A DNA stretch of 64,000 bases, taken from contig JAGVKD010000004.1 in assembly GCA_020050795.1 (NCBI GenBank), forward strand, positions 115,979-179,978, written 5' to 3'. Below, in pieces: positions 32,175 through 41,585 of the stretch (position 1 is the stretch's first letter; each line of letters starts with the position of its first letter). Under the pieces are notes generated by a model, which was not told where the DNA came from, made no database searches, and saw only the letters and a program-made list of their open reading frames with translations. Both the position numbers and the translations under genes were made by a program. Source of the DNA: Candidatus Babeliales bacterium. GTDB lineage: Bacteria; Babelota; Babeliae; Babelales; Vermiphilaceae.

Positions 32175-34073
32175 TTACTGATTAATTTCAGCATCAATTG
32201 GAGTTTCATCTGCACCAGGTGTTGGACCTTGCTGTGCGTTATCCGTTGCTTGTTCTTGTGTCTGTTTTTGTTGATACAAGAATTCAGCAATTTTGTGTGA
32301 TGCTTGCATTAAGTTGTCAGTTGCTTTTTGCAATTCGTCTGCATTATCAGCATGTTCTTTGAGGGAAGTTTTTGCTGCTTCAATCGCATTTTCAGCAGTT
32401 GAGATATCAGCGGCATCAAGCTTCTCTTTGTTTTCTCTGATTGTTTTTTCAATCTCGAAAATCATGCCATCAAGACGGTTACGTTTTTCAACTGTTTCTT
32501 TTGCTTGTTTATCTTCCGATTCATGCTCTTTTGCTTCACGAACCATACGGTCGATTTCATCTTGTTTCAGGCCACCACTATTTGAAATAGTGATTTTGTG
32601 CTCTTTGCCAGTGCCTTTATCAAGGGCAGAAACATGCACTATACCATTAGCATCGATGTCGAATGTTACTTCGATTTGAGGAATTCCGCGCGGAGCCGAT
32701 GGAATACCTTCGAGGCGGAATTGACCGAGTGTTTTGTTATCTTTGGCAAATTCACGTTCACCTTGTACAACCTTAATATCAACCGCAGTTTGGTTGTTTT
32801 CTGCTGTTGAAAAGATTTGTGATTTCTTCGTTGGAATCGTTGTGTTTCGCTCGATCAAACGAGTTGTAATACCACCCATTGTCTCGATACCGAGAGAAAG
32901 GGGAGTGACGTCAAGAAGCAACACATCAGTTACATCACCAGCAAGAACTCCGCCTTGTAGGGCAGCACCAGCTGCAACTACTTCATCAGGGTTTACTGAG
33001 CGATTTGGCTCTTTACCAAAGAAATCTCTTACAAGTTTTTGTACTTTTGGAATACGTGTTGAACCACCAACCAAAATAACTTCGTCGATTTCTGATGTGC
33101 TTACTTTTGCATCAGCCATCGCCTTTTTGCAAGGTTCAAGCAAGCGGCTGAAAATATCAGAACACAATGCCTCGAGCTTTGCGCGAGAGATTTTGATGTT
33201 CAAATGTTTCGGGCCAGATGCGTCTGCAGTGATATATGGCAAGTTGATGTCTGTTTCTTCAACTGATGAAAGCTCTTTTTTTGCTTTTTCAGCTGCTTCA
33301 CGCAAACGTTGCAATGCCATTTTATCAGTGTGCAAATCAACACTAGATTCTTTTTTGAATTCTTCTACCAAGAAATCGATCAACTTAATATCAACGTCAT
33401 CACCACCAAGGTGTGTGTCGCCATTAGTTGCTTTTACTTCAACGATACCATCATGTACTTCAAGAATTGAAACGTCGAAAGTACCACCACCAAAGTCGAA
33501 CACGGCGATAGTGCCATTTTTCTTCTTGTCTGCACCATAAGCAAGGGCAGCTGCGGTTGGTTCGTTGATAATACGTTTTACATCAAGACCAGCGATTCTA
33601 CCCGCGTCTTTAGTTGCTTGGCGTTGCGCGTCATTAAAGTAGGCCGGAACGGTAATAACCGCTTCGGTTACTGGGTGACCAAGATACTCTTCTGCTACTT
33701 GTTTGAGATGACTCAAAACTGCGGCAGCGATCTCTTGTGGGGTGTGCTCTTTACCATCAACAGAGATACCCACTTCGCCATTGCTACGTTTGACTATTTT
33801 ATAAGGGATGCGCTTGATTTCGCCGGTGATATCTTCATATTTCGAACCGATGAATCGTTTAGCAGAGAAGATAGTATTTTCTGGGTTAGTTACCGCTTGG
33901 CGTTTAGCCAAGACACCAACTAAGCGTTTGCCATCTTTTGTGAAGGCTACTACCGATGGGGTAGTGTTATTGCCTTCATTATTTGGAATAACTTTTGGAA
34001 CGCCACCTTCCATGAAGGCAACGACCGAGTTTGTGGTACCTAAATCGATACCAATGATTTTTTGATTAGCCAT
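32175..34073 (-). CDS. dnaK: chaperone protein DnaK
   Basis: 632 residues, standard length. ATPase domain with [35 protein letters not shown] and [11 protein letters not shown]; substrate domain with [17 protein letters not shown]; lid and a tail rich in Gln and Glu. Hsp70 binds unfolded peptides in an ATP cycle with DnaJ and GrpE. Neither partner gene is adjacent, so dnaK is a single-gene unit with its own promoter, a CIRCE-like repeat in the leader and a terminator. The ATG has AGAGGT 8-9 bp upstream. Confidence 0.98.
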   Translation of the reverse strand: MANQKIIGIDLGTTNSVVAFMEGGVPKVIPNNEGNNTTPSVVAFTKDGKRLVGVLAKRQAVTNPENTIFSAKRFIGSKYEDITGEIKRIPYKIVKRSNGEVGISVDGKEHTPQEIAAAVLSHLKQVAEEYLGHPVTEAVITVPAYFNDAQRQATKDAGRIAGLDVKRIINEPTAAALAYGADKKKNGTIAVFDFGGGTFDVSILEVHDGIVEVKATNGDTHLGGDDVDIKLIDFLVEEFKKESSVDLHTDKMALQRLREAAEKAKKELSSVEETDINLPYITADASGPKHLNIKISRAKLEALCSDIFSRLLEPCKKAMADAKVSTSEIDEVILVGGSTRIPKVQKLVRDFFGKEPNRSVNPDEVVAAGAALQGGVLAGDVTDVLLLDVTPLSLGIETMGGITTRLIERNTTIPTKKSQIFSTAENNQTAVDIKVVQGEREFAKDNKTLGQFRLEGIPSAPRGIPQIEVTFDIDANGIVHVSALDKGTGKEHKITISNSGGLKQDEIDRMVREAKEHESEDKQAKETVEKRNRLDGMIFEIEKTIRENKEKLDAADISTAENAIEAAKTSLKEHADNADELQKATDNLMQASHKIAEFLYQQKQTQEQATDNAQQGPTPGADETPIDAEINQ

Positions 34074-34097
34074 TATAATACCTCTTTATAGTATGAA

Positions 34098-34119
34098 TCA
34101 CTCAGATTTATTCGAGTGA
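34098..34119. promoter_or_regulatory. CIRCE-like inverted repeat in the dnaK leader
   Basis: TCACTC (34098-34103) and GAGTGA (34114-34119) separated by 10 bp, 25-45 bp before the dnaK ATG. The core CACTC...GAGTG agrees with CIRCE (the HrcA operator, consensus GCACTC-N9-GAGTGC) but the spacing is one base longer and the flanks differ. It does not match the HspR HAIR site. Confidence 0.4.
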
Positions 34120-34146
34120 CTTTCCCCCAATTTTTCAGATATTTAG

Positions 34147-34174
34147 TTTATCATGGAATCGGCGCGGGTGTCAA
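34147..34174 (-). promoter_or_regulatory. probable dnaK promoter
   Basis: Minus strand TTGACA (34169-34174), 16-bp spacer, GATAAA (34147-34152). The repeat at 34098-34119 would lie in the transcribed leader. Confidence 0.5.
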
Positions 34175-34187
34175 CGCGAGCATCAAA

Positions 34188-34213
34188 AAATCTTAGTCCC
34201 TGGACTTAGATTT
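34188..34213 (-). terminator. possible terminator before dnaK promoter
   Basis: A 12-bp stem with one mismatch (34188-34199 with 34202-34213) and a T run on the minus strand. It would end leftward transcription from the gene at 34441-35043, 230 bp away. Confidence 0.5.
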
Positions 34214-34440
34214 TCTCAATTGGCATCTTTATATGTTTATTGATCTGGTTCGGTGATAGAGCTTTGGGGTAATGGTCATTGTATGAACGCGACCAAAGCT
34301 ACAATTTCAGCTTATTATAATGCCATGATTGTGAGATGGCAAGGAGGATTCCTGGGCCAGAAAATCTTCCATTGGGGACGAAGGTTGCCATTGTGCGAGA
34401 TTGAATAAAAGGCGGGAAGGGTTATCGGGTTATTTTTATC
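34214..34440. other. gap between the 200-residue gene and the dnaK control region
   Basis: Together with the dnaK control region this is a stretch of about 365 bp without a firm gene. A 41-codon frame (34283-34408, plus strand) has no ribosome-binding site and no recognisable sequence. No strong hairpin is seen here. Confidence 0.4.
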
Positions 34441-35043
34441 TTAGGAAGCGCTGCTATTTTTATATCGCTTATAAGTGACATACGTACCCTTAATGATGAT
34501 TATCACCATAATAAGTATTGCCAAAACGCCGAGACCTATATTGACATAGAAGCTCCATTCCTCAACCTGAGCGGTAAAGATGACAATCGCCTTTTTTGTT
34601 GATGATAGGCCGGTGAATAGACTCAGATAGGCAATGGCGAGTGAGGCGAGTGCGATTGGCAGGGCGATAAGCCTAGGGAACGAATAGCCAGTCAATATAA
34701 AGAATAGTTTTTTGATGAGCACAAGGATGATCGATGCTGATCCGATTGCCCAGAGAGAGACGCTGAGGGGTAGGTATAAAATTTCTGCCAGAGTGGTGCG
34801 GGCAATGCGTGATGAAACGGGTAGTAGCATTCTTAGATTGTGCATATCGGCCAGGAGCCAGAGGCTGAGCGCTATAGTTGCACCGAATATAATGCCGGGG
34901 ATTAAAAGCCCAGCGCTTATTGTGAGGATATCGGCTCTTTTTGCGGTACGAGTCAGGGTTTTATAAAGGATTATTGCAAGGGTGACATAGAGGGCGGAGG
35001 CTGTTGCGATAATGAGAGTTAGTTGGCGAACGAGGGTAATCAT
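34441..35043 (-). CDS. hypothetical integral membrane protein
   Basis: 200 residues, preceded by AAGGAG 9 bp before the ATG. Five hydrophobic segments: about 7-28, 42-66, 88-112, 123-145 and 165-188, with a short basic tail ending KRYKNSSAS. No family is recognised. The first two segments are joined by a basic loop (TLTRTAKRAD). It stands alone on the minus strand, between the dnaK control region and a long GC-rich gap. Nothing in the neighbourhood suggests a role. Confidence 0.65.
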   Translation of the reverse strand: MITLVRQLTLIIATASALYVTLAIILYKTLTRTAKRADILTISAGLLIPGIIFGATIALSLWLLADMHNLRMLLPVSSRIARTTLAEILYLPLSVSLWAIGSASIILVLIKKLFFILTGYSFPRLIALPIALASLAIAYLSLFTGLSSTKKAIVIFTAQVEEWSFYVNIGLGVLAILIMVIIIIKGTYVTYKRYKNSSAS

Positions 35044-35497
35044 GGGGGCGCTCCTTTATTTTGTTTTTTTGTTATTTTCGCACGAAATTGAATTAAGAAC
35101 AATCAGAACAATCACTTTTAATTTGGTCAGAACTCTGGTCGCATAATTGGTCGTGGGGATTTGGCAAGGAATGAAAGGGGTGTTATCCCATGCGTGGCCG
35201 CAAAATTTTTTTATAGGATGGGCGGAATGGAAAAAGTGCTTTGCGCGCACTCCGCCCGCGTCCCCCTGCCCGTATCCCGGGGGTTCAAGACGGGGGCAGG
35301 TGGCCTAGGCTTCGTGTCCGCGTGAAAGCAAAGCGAGGGGTAGATGGAAGAAGGAAATAAAAATATGAGCCGACTTATATAAGATTTTTATTATAAGGAA
35401 TTTATTATATAGAACTGCGAAGTATGCCTTTCACGAAGCACGCTTAACGGAATTACATCCAACTCATTTCCCAAACACCACGGGGATAATCGCTTGC
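35044..35497. other. 454-bp gene-free region with a GC-rich structured core
   Basis: No convincing open frame. The stretch of about 35214-35340 is far richer in G and C than its surroundings and can fold. One hairpin pairs GGGCGGA (35220-35226) with TCCGCCC (35251-35257), with an inner GTGC/GCAC stem. A second pairs CCCCC (from 35262) with GGGGG (near 35279-35283), or alternatively CCTGCCC with GGGCAGG. GCTTCGTG (near 35309) is complementary to CACGAAGC (near 35433). Sequence features of tmRNA, RNase P RNA, 6S or SRP RNA were not found. An unassigned structured RNA is the best guess. Confidence 0.4.
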
Positions 35498-36886
35498 TTA
35501 CGCGGAAAAAAGAAGAGAGAGCGGAATATTTATTTTAAAGAAATACGCGGTAACCCGCGCAAAAAAAATAAATGCCGCACACCCGGCTGCCAGTGCGAGC
35601 ACAACACGAAGGGGAAAGACAACCTTATAATGTCTATACGCATATGAAGCCATAATAGACAGGCTAACCAATCGGACGGCGTGTATGAGCGCAACAGACG
35701 CATACAAACCAATCAACGTCGTTAGATATCCAGATGCAAGGGCGATGACTAGGCATATGTATGGAATATACGCGATAGCTATATACGTATACGCGCGCTT
35801 AACTTCCAACACGCGTTCATATGGATGTAAAAGTGTCTCTACTAAGTATGCAATTGTCATGAGGATAAATAGATGAAAAATCGCACTAGTTCCTATAGAA
35901 CATGCATGATTAAAAGAACACAACCCAACAATCCCTAAAAGGGGAAGGCAGAGCGCGGCAACCCTAATCGTAAGTTGTCTGAATGCATTGTTCATAGAAC
36001 TTTTGTGCTCTTCTTCCACGTGAGAAAGCAATGATGTGTCTGTGCTCCCTATTGTTTTAAGCACTACGCGATAAAAAATGAGTGCCCCATCATTCGCTAC
36101 TTTAAATATTCCCCCTGCTTGCGCGCCAAGTGTATGCATAATAAGTGGCACTAGAAAATTTCGTTCCGATAAACTTTTGAGCGTTGTGGTGACCCACATT
36201 GCCGCTGAATGTGTGACAAATAACTTTGTTACATTCTCCCCTTCTATCGCTTTGGTTGGGTATGTTTGAGTGTAAGCAAAGAGATATTTTAGCATGATCA
36301 CACTCGCAATTACCGTACCGATACTTGCTGTCGCCCTGATGCTAAGAATCACTTCTAAGCTATGTGCATTTTGATAGTAGTATATGGCAATGAGTGTTGC
36401 TAGCATGCTGCTTGATGTCATGATAGTTGATACAATATTGATTTGTTTGTTCCAGAAATAAGCGTGATATATCAGCTGTAATATTGCTACCATCCCCTCT
36501 GAGACAAAGAGTACACATGCAGTTACAATAATTATTTTTTCATGCGATAGGTAATTTTTTGTGTACCAGTAAAAAAGTGGTGTTGCTAGAATTAATAGCG
36601 CTGTTTTTGCTATCAATATTGTTGCTATAAAGCGTTTATTAAGCTGATTGTTTTGCGCGAACACTGGTGCGAATCGTGGTACTGATTTGCGCAAACCAAA
36701 ATCAAGCCACAAGAGCAGCAGGAAAGTTGTGCTATTGATAATTGCCCATTGGGAAAAGTCTTCGCTTGAGAGCTTTTTATAGAGGGTAAGTGTTACGAGA
36801 TAAAATAGGATTTTATAGACGACATAGGAAAAAGCATTCCAAGACTGTGCCTGATAAAATTTTCCAAGAATACGGTCGATGTTCAT
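35498..36886 (-). CDS. polysaccharide-flippase-like membrane protein (MOP superfamily)
   Basis: 462 residues with about twelve membrane segments spread evenly along the sequence, the layout of Wzx/MOP-type flippases, which move lipid-linked sugars across the inner membrane. The N-terminal part (QSWNAFSYVVYKILFYLVTL, then the LWLDFGLRKSVPRF segment) resembles oligosaccharide flippase starts. The 5' end overlaps by 8 bp the longest open frame of the divergent ankyrin gene, but with the ankyrin start at 37005 there is no overlap. The ribosome-binding site is weak. It is a distant relative, by layout, of the protein encoded at 38509-39864. Confidence 0.65.
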   Translation of the reverse strand: MNIDRILGKFYQAQSWNAFSYVVYKILFYLVTLTLYKKLSSEDFSQWAIINSTTFLLLLWLDFGLRKSVPRFAPVFAQNNQLNKRFIATILIAKTALLILATPLFYWYTKNYLSHEKIIIVTACVLFVSEGMVAILQLIYHAYFWNKQINIVSTIMTSSSMLATLIAIYYYQNAHSLEVILSIRATASIGTVIASVIMLKYLFAYTQTYPTKAIEGENVTKLFVTHSAAMWVTTTLKSLSERNFLVPLIMHTLGAQAGGIFKVANDGALIFYRVVLKTIGSTDTSLLSHVEEEHKSSMNNAFRQLTIRVAALCLPLLGIVGLCSFNHACSIGTSAIFHLFILMTIAYLVETLLHPYERVLEVKRAYTYIAIAYIPYICLVIALASGYLTTLIGLYASVALIHAVRLVSLSIMASYAYRHYKVVFPLRVVLALAAGCAAFIFFARVTAYFFKINIPLSLLFSA

Positions 36887-37004
36887 GTCTTTTAGGATAC
36901 CACACCCATCTCTTTTTTCACTTGTTGAAGATGGTTGTATGATTTTGCTAAGCTTTCAACTGGGCTACAGGGATTTTTACGAGGGGTTCGGGGGGAGAAA
37001 GACT

Positions 37005-38417
37005 ATGAAGTTTCGTCATCTCATTATTTCATTAGGCTACAGGCTAATGATCATTTCTTTATGTTTCTCTATAGTAGGCATACATTATGTTGTCGCTGCG
37101 GGACTTTTCAGAAGAAATGCGACCGTAGAAACCATCGAAACTTCCATCCAGGAAGGCAATGTTGATGCTCGCAATGAGGATGGTGTTACTGGTCTCATGT
37201 TTGCAGCGGATCAAGGTATGGTCGATCGTGCAAAGGCGTATTTAAATAGCGGTGCGAATATTAATGCAAAATCTACTCAATATTTTATGACACCATTGCT
37301 TTTTGCCATCTACAGTGCTGATAGTGATAGCAATTTTGAGATAGTAGATTTGTTACTCGATGCACATGCTGATGTTCGTGCGCGCGGAGAGATTCCTATG
37401 CGTCAAAAAATTAAGGACGCACAACCATGGCACTATTTGATCAATGTTCAAGGCGAAAAAGCGTATAAGGCAATTGGTAAATCACTGGTAAATGCGGGTG
37501 CTGATGTTAATGCGCAAACTAATAATGGATACACCCTATTACATTTGGCAGTTGAAGCTAATGATGTTGCTCGATTACAATTTACTTTCGCACAATTTGG
37601 TTCATTGATTGATCTGGATAAAAAAGTTGAGGTTGTGACAGACGACGGGATTAAGCTTATGACACCGCTTGAATACGCACAGTTTTTGCGATTTGATGAT
37701 GCCGCTAATATTTTTTTGAATACAAAAGTTCAGGTGGTTGGTTATCATGATGATCCTGTGCCAAACCCTGCATCTATTTATGAACGGGATCCAAATGGAT
37801 TTGATGCATTGATGGTTGCGGTTATTCGCAATGATGAAAAACAAGTGAAAAAACTTTTTGGGTTTGGTGCAAAAGTTAACACGCAAGGTGATGATGTGCA
37901 TGGTGAATCTCCATTGCAATTAGCACTCTTGCATAGAAGGCCCAACATGGTGCAAATTTTGCTTAATGCGGGAGCTGATGTTGCCTATGTAGATAAAAAA
38001 GGAGATACCGTTCTCCATTTGCTTCCACGTGTTTATGATCCTATGCAGCAAAAAGCGATCTTCGATTTATTGCTTGCAACTCCGGAACGTAAAAAAGCTT
38101 TGGCTAGAATTGTGAATCAAAAAAATGATCGTGGCGACACTCCTCTTGCTGTCGCAGTCGAAGTTAATGATGCACCATTCTTGAAGCGACTCGTTGGAGA
38201 GTTTGCTGAAGTTATCGATCCAGATATTCTCGATGAGCGTAAAGCAACGGCACGACAGTTGGCAGAACGCTGGAAGCGACTCAACTTGATACCTATTTTT
38301 GATGAGTTACAGGCGAAAAGATCTAAACTTGCCTTCTCATTGTTGAAAAGCACGGATTTAAAGCCTAATTCTGTAGCAACGCTTAGGCTTAACTCAAATC
38401 GGCGTTATGGAAGATAA
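37005..38417 (+). CDS. secreted ankyrin-repeat protein
   Basis: 470 residues from ATG 37005, chosen for the GGGGAG site and because it opens a signal-like hydrophobic segment (FRHLIISLGYRLMIISLCFS, cut near VVAAG); the frame is open 42 codons earlier. At least six ankyrin-type units are visible: DGVTGLMFAADQGMVDRAKA, then MTPLLFAI...VDLLLDAHADV, NGYTLLHLAVEANDVARL, NGFDALMVAVIRNDEKQV, GESPLQLALLHRRPNMVQI with LLNAGADV, and GDTPLAVAVEVNDAPF. Ankyrin arrays bind proteins. In intracellular bacteria such proteins are often directed at host targets; export past the inner membrane is suggested by the signal. It lies alone between two leftward flippase-like genes. Confidence 0.85.
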   Translation: MKFRHLIISLGYRLMIISLCFSIVGIHYVVAAGLFRRNATVETIETSIQEGNVDARNEDGVTGLMFAADQGMVDRAKAYLNSGANINAKSTQYFMTPLLFAIYSADSDSNFEIVDLLLDAHADVRARGEIPMRQKIKDAQPWHYLINVQGEKAYKAIGKSLVNAGADVNAQTNNGYTLLHLAVEANDVARLQFTFAQFGSLIDLDKKVEVVTDDGIKLMTPLEYAQFLRFDDAANIFLNTKVQVVGYHDDPVPNPASIYERDPNGFDALMVAVIRNDEKQVKKLFGFGAKVNTQGDDVHGESPLQLALLHRRPNMVQILLNAGADVAYVDKKGDTVLHLLPRVYDPMQQKAIFDLLLATPERKKALARIVNQKNDRGDTPLAVAVEVNDAPFLKRLVGEFAEVIDPDILDERKATARQLAERWKRLNLIPIFDELQAKRSKLAFSLLKSTDLKPNSVATLRLNSNRRYGR

Positions 38418-38508
38418 AATATAGTTATGATTTACTGGTTGACTGACCTCGATAAATTTCTTTCTCGGCCAAATTTGAGCATGTGTTTTTTTTCGGTTTG
38501 AAACTTTT

Positions 38509-39864
38509 TTATCTAAACACAAAGAAGAAAATCAGGGACGCAAGAACCGATCCGATGAAATAAGGAATCTTCACATGCCAGTAAGCCCGTATTTTCCAGG
38601 AAAAAAGCGCTATAAGATGCAGGACCGCCAGGTCTAGGGTGCGAATGGTAGTGAAAATAAAGAGCAGTGTGAGTGGTTCAAGTGATGGTGCAAAAAAGAC
38701 TATTGTCAGTACGCTCAGTATTGCACTTGCGCTTACGGCAAACAATATTTCTGCCCGTTCATAAGCCAAAAAAAGTTTTTCGAAAGAAAGTCCAAAGCTT
38801 TCTGCCAATTGCATGATAAAGCTGAGTGCGAAAAAGGCGATGCTTAAATAATTGAGCGGCGCTTTGTTCATTCCAAGAAGCAGGCGATGGTTAATTATAA
38901 AGAACACAATGAGTGCATACATTGTCTGGTTCAGCTTGCTTGTTAGCTGGCCAAAAAGCTCCTGCTGATTATTTTTATTTTCATGACGAGTGTGTGCGAG
39001 AAGCGCGTTTCCGGATGCGCCAAAAATTTTGTAAATAATTGAAGTTACGCTGTGCGTTATGTTGGAAACGAATTTCAAAATTCCGGCACACTCCAAACCA
39101 AATAAGTATGCAAAGAGAGGTACAATGAAATTGGATGAAAACATGGTTGTACTTATGCGGTATAAATAGCCGAAGAATCTACTTTTGACGATTCTGCCAT
39201 GTGAGTAGTGCATATTGTCTTGATGGTCAGCTGGCAAAGTACGATACCACTTCAGGATCCATAAGATTGTCCCCCCGGTTGCGGCTGCTGATGCAATGCA
39301 CAATGCGCCAAAGATAAGTGGCAAGTCGAGTGGGTATCCTGCAAAATAGCCGCCCCATACAATGCAGATGTATACTACGATCATGCCCACTTCCAAAATC
39401 GTGTGGGCCTTATTTTGGAAAGCGATTTGCAAAATGGTCTTCAGTGTCTTGCGGGTGCTCTCAGTGAAAACGGTGAGCGCTATGCAAAACATGGTGAGGG
39501 TATCGAGATGAGCAAAAATCGAAAACGTAAGTCCTAAGAATTTGTGTATGGCATATGCGACACCCATGAGCCCTAAGCCTGCCGCATAGTTTGGCAAGAG
39601 TTGGCTGACAAGAAATGAACGAAAAGATTTTTTGCTTGCAGACCATATTTCAAAAAATGGAGCGAGTGACGCTTCTAGTCCAAGGTCAATTGCAGTGGCT
39701 GTCAGATAGATACATGAAAAAAATGTACCTATGAGCCCGAGCATAGAAAGTGAGGCATGTTCAAAGAGTGCCCACTGATGGACCATCATTATGCCATTAT
39801 AAAGAAGCGACTCAACTGTATTCCAGGCGAGGCTCTTTGAGAATTTGTGTTGTACTTTGCTCAT
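38509..39864 (-). CDS. polysaccharide-flippase-like membrane protein (MOP superfamily)
   Basis: 451 residues with about twelve membrane segments. The opening KSLAWNTVESLLYNGIMMVHQW and the following segments with LDLGLEASLAPFFEI resemble the start of the protein at 35498-36886 (AWN/SWN near the start; LDFGLRKSVPRF), suggesting ancient paralogy. MOP-type flippases move lipid-linked oligosaccharides. No glycosyltransferase genes are next to it. It ends just after a region without a visible terminator and stands on the opposite strand to its flanking genes. Confidence 0.62.
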   Translation of the reverse strand: MSKVQHKFSKSLAWNTVESLLYNGIMMVHQWALFEHASLSMLGLIGTFFSCIYLTATAIDLGLEASLAPFFEIWSASKKSFRSFLVSQLLPNYAAGLGLMGVAYAIHKFLGLTFSIFAHLDTLTMFCIALTVFTESTRKTLKTILQIAFQNKAHTILEVGMIVVYICIVWGGYFAGYPLDLPLIFGALCIASAAATGGTILWILKWYRTLPADHQDNMHYSHGRIVKSRFFGYLYRISTTMFSSNFIVPLFAYLFGLECAGILKFVSNITHSVTSIIYKIFGASGNALLAHTRHENKNNQQELFGQLTSKLNQTMYALIVFFIINHRLLLGMNKAPLNYLSIAFFALSFIMQLAESFGLSFEKLFLAYERAEILFAVSASAILSVLTIVFFAPSLEPLTLLFIFTTIRTLDLAVLHLIALFSWKIRAYWHVKIPYFIGSVLASLIFFFVFR

Positions 39865-40056
39865 GATACGAATTTTGTTTTAGATCTCCCTATTTTTTTA
39901 GTATACCGCCTGGATTTAAAAAGCCCATTTTTTATGGGACGGTCACCCCTGCGTGGTAGGTGAAAAATAGATATTTTTATGGTATCATTTGTGAGCGGGT
40001 AAAAACTTTCTCCTTTTGGTGTGGGCTTTTCCAACCTAGAAAAAAAGGGGAAACGT

Positions 40057-40593
40057 ATGTTTTCCGTGGACCAAAAAGTCGTGTATCCTGGGCATGGCGT
40101 TGCAGTAATAGAGCGAATTGTTGAAAAATCAATTGGTGGATGTCCAACTCGTTTTTTTGAATTAAAATTTTTAAGTAAAGACATGACCATTCTGGTGCCA
40201 GTCGACAACGCGCCCTCTGTAGGTCTTCGAGAATTGAGCTCATCAGACGTGGTACAACGTGTACTTGCAATGCTTTCCAAGTCTGGCGAAGGTGTTCAAA
40301 GTGAAGCTGCGCTTGCAAACTGGAATAAAAGAAACAAAGATTATCAAGGCAAAATTCGTAAGGGAGATCTGAAGGAAATCTGTGAAATTTACCGTGACCT
40401 TAAGCAGATTGAAAACTTTAAAGAGCTTTCCTTCGGAGAAAAGAATTTGCTCGCGCAAACAGAAGCGTTGCTTGTTGAAGAGATTGCACAGGCAAGCAAC
40501 ATCAGTGATGATCGTGCTATTGAAATCTTGAGGACTCATGTTGCACCAATCAGTAGAGCTCGTGCAGGAATGAGCAGAGAGATTCAAAAGTAA
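40057..40593 (+). CDS. carD: CarD-family transcription regulator
   Basis: 178 residues from ATG 40057 with GGGGAAA upstream; the open frame is 12 codons longer. The N-terminal RNA-polymerase-interaction domain is typical: MFSVDQKVVYPGHGVAVIER, with FFELKFLSKDMTILVPVDN and GLRELSS. The helical C-terminal domain (about 75-178) includes KRNKDYQGKIRKGDLKEICE and the LSFGEKNLLAQTEALLVEEI segment. CarD binds the polymerase beta subunit and stabilises open promoter complexes. miaA follows after 35 bp on the same strand. Confidence 0.92.
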   Translation: MFSVDQKVVYPGHGVAVIERIVEKSIGGCPTRFFELKFLSKDMTILVPVDNAPSVGLRELSSSDVVQRVLAMLSKSGEGVQSEAALANWNKRNKDYQGKIRKGDLKEICEIYRDLKQIENFKELSFGEKNLLAQTEALLVEEIAQASNISDDRAIEILRTHVAPISRARAGMSREIQK

Positions 40594-40628
40594 GTTCAAT
40601 AGGTATATTTTAGGGGGTTAGAAACAGA

Positions 40629-41576
40629 ATGTCCGGTGCTCAAAGCGCCCGTCGAGCTATTGTCCTTTTTGGACCGACTGCAGTAGGGAAAACGGCGGCC
40701 TCGTATGCTGTTGCACAACTCATGCCAGTAGAAATAATCAACATGGATGTTGGTCAACTCTATACGTCCTTTTCTGTCGGTACCGCAAAACCCGATTGGA
40801 AACAGGAACCGGTCCCTCATCACCTTTTTGACATCATCAATGAACCACGAGATTTTACCGTGGTTGAATATCGCACCAAAGTTCTTAGTTTGATGGATGA
40901 GATTTGGAAGCGTGGGCACACTCCATTGTTTGTTGGTGGCTCAGGATTTTATCTCAAATCACTTCTCTTTCCTCCTCAGGTTGCGCAGTCGACTGAGAAT
41001 TTCTCCCCTCATACAGGTACGTGGCAGGAACTTCATGATATTGATCCGGCTCGCGCACAACACATCAAAAAAAGTGATCAATATCGGATTGATCGTGCGC
41101 TAACCATCTGGCATGAAACGGGTAAGAAACCATCTGAATATGAACCCGTGTATGATCCGCCTGCATCTATGACCGTCATTCATCTCGAGCGTAATCGCGA
41201 AGAATTATACAATCGAATCAATAGTCGTGTTGATGGAATGATAGAAGAAGGATGGTTGGATGAAGTTCGTGATTTGGTGAGTACCGAGTGGGCTTCTTTT
41301 ATTAAACGTAAAAAATTAATTGGCTATAATGAGTTGATCGATTATATTTCTCAAGATGGGCATTCTTTACCGGCAATTATTGAGAAAATTAAAAAAAGGA
41401 CACGTAATTATGCAAAGCGACAAGAAACTTTTTGGCGCATGCTTGTGCGAAAATTAAGCGTTGCACAAAGGGAATATGCCGGGTCGTACCACATACATGC
41501 GGTGAATGTGGACTTGACTTTACAAGACGTTTCTTTAAATATAGAACAGCTTTTGAGTGAGTGTGGTCATCTTTAA
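40629..41576 (+). CDS. miaA: tRNA dimethylallyltransferase
   Basis: 315 residues. MiaA transfers a dimethylallyl group to A37 of tRNAs reading codons that begin with U. P-loop FGPTAVGKTAA is near the start; INMDVGQLYTSFSVGTAKP matches the substrate-binding segment; VGGSGFYLKSLLF follows; and QYRIDRALTIWHETGKKPSEY is the usual mid-protein motif. The end contains the RNYAKRQETFWR arginine motif. The next gene starts 9 bp downstream, suggesting an operon carD-miaA-SPOR-ppiD. Confidence 0.95.
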   Translation: MSGAQSARRAIVLFGPTAVGKTAASYAVAQLMPVEIINMDVGQLYTSFSVGTAKPDWKQEPVPHHLFDIINEPRDFTVVEYRTKVLSLMDEIWKRGHTPLFVGGSGFYLKSLLFPPQVAQSTENFSPHTGTWQELHDIDPARAQHIKKSDQYRIDRALTIWHETGKKPSEYEPVYDPPASMTVIHLERNREELYNRINSRVDGMIEEGWLDEVRDLVSTEWASFIKRKKLIGYNELIDYISQDGHSLPAIIEKIKKRTRNYAKRQETFWRMLVRKLSVAQREYAGSYHIHAVNVDLTLQDVSLNIEQLLSECGHL

Positions 41577-41585
41577 AAGAGTGGT

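Noticed and set aside
32734..33540. 268-codon plus-strand frame inside dnaK
   Set aside because: Antisense shadow of a conserved gene; composition is Ser-rich as expected for such frames.
34283..34408. 41-codon open frame on the plus strand between dnaK and the next gene
   Set aside because: No ribosome-binding site, no recognisable sequence, and length expected by chance.
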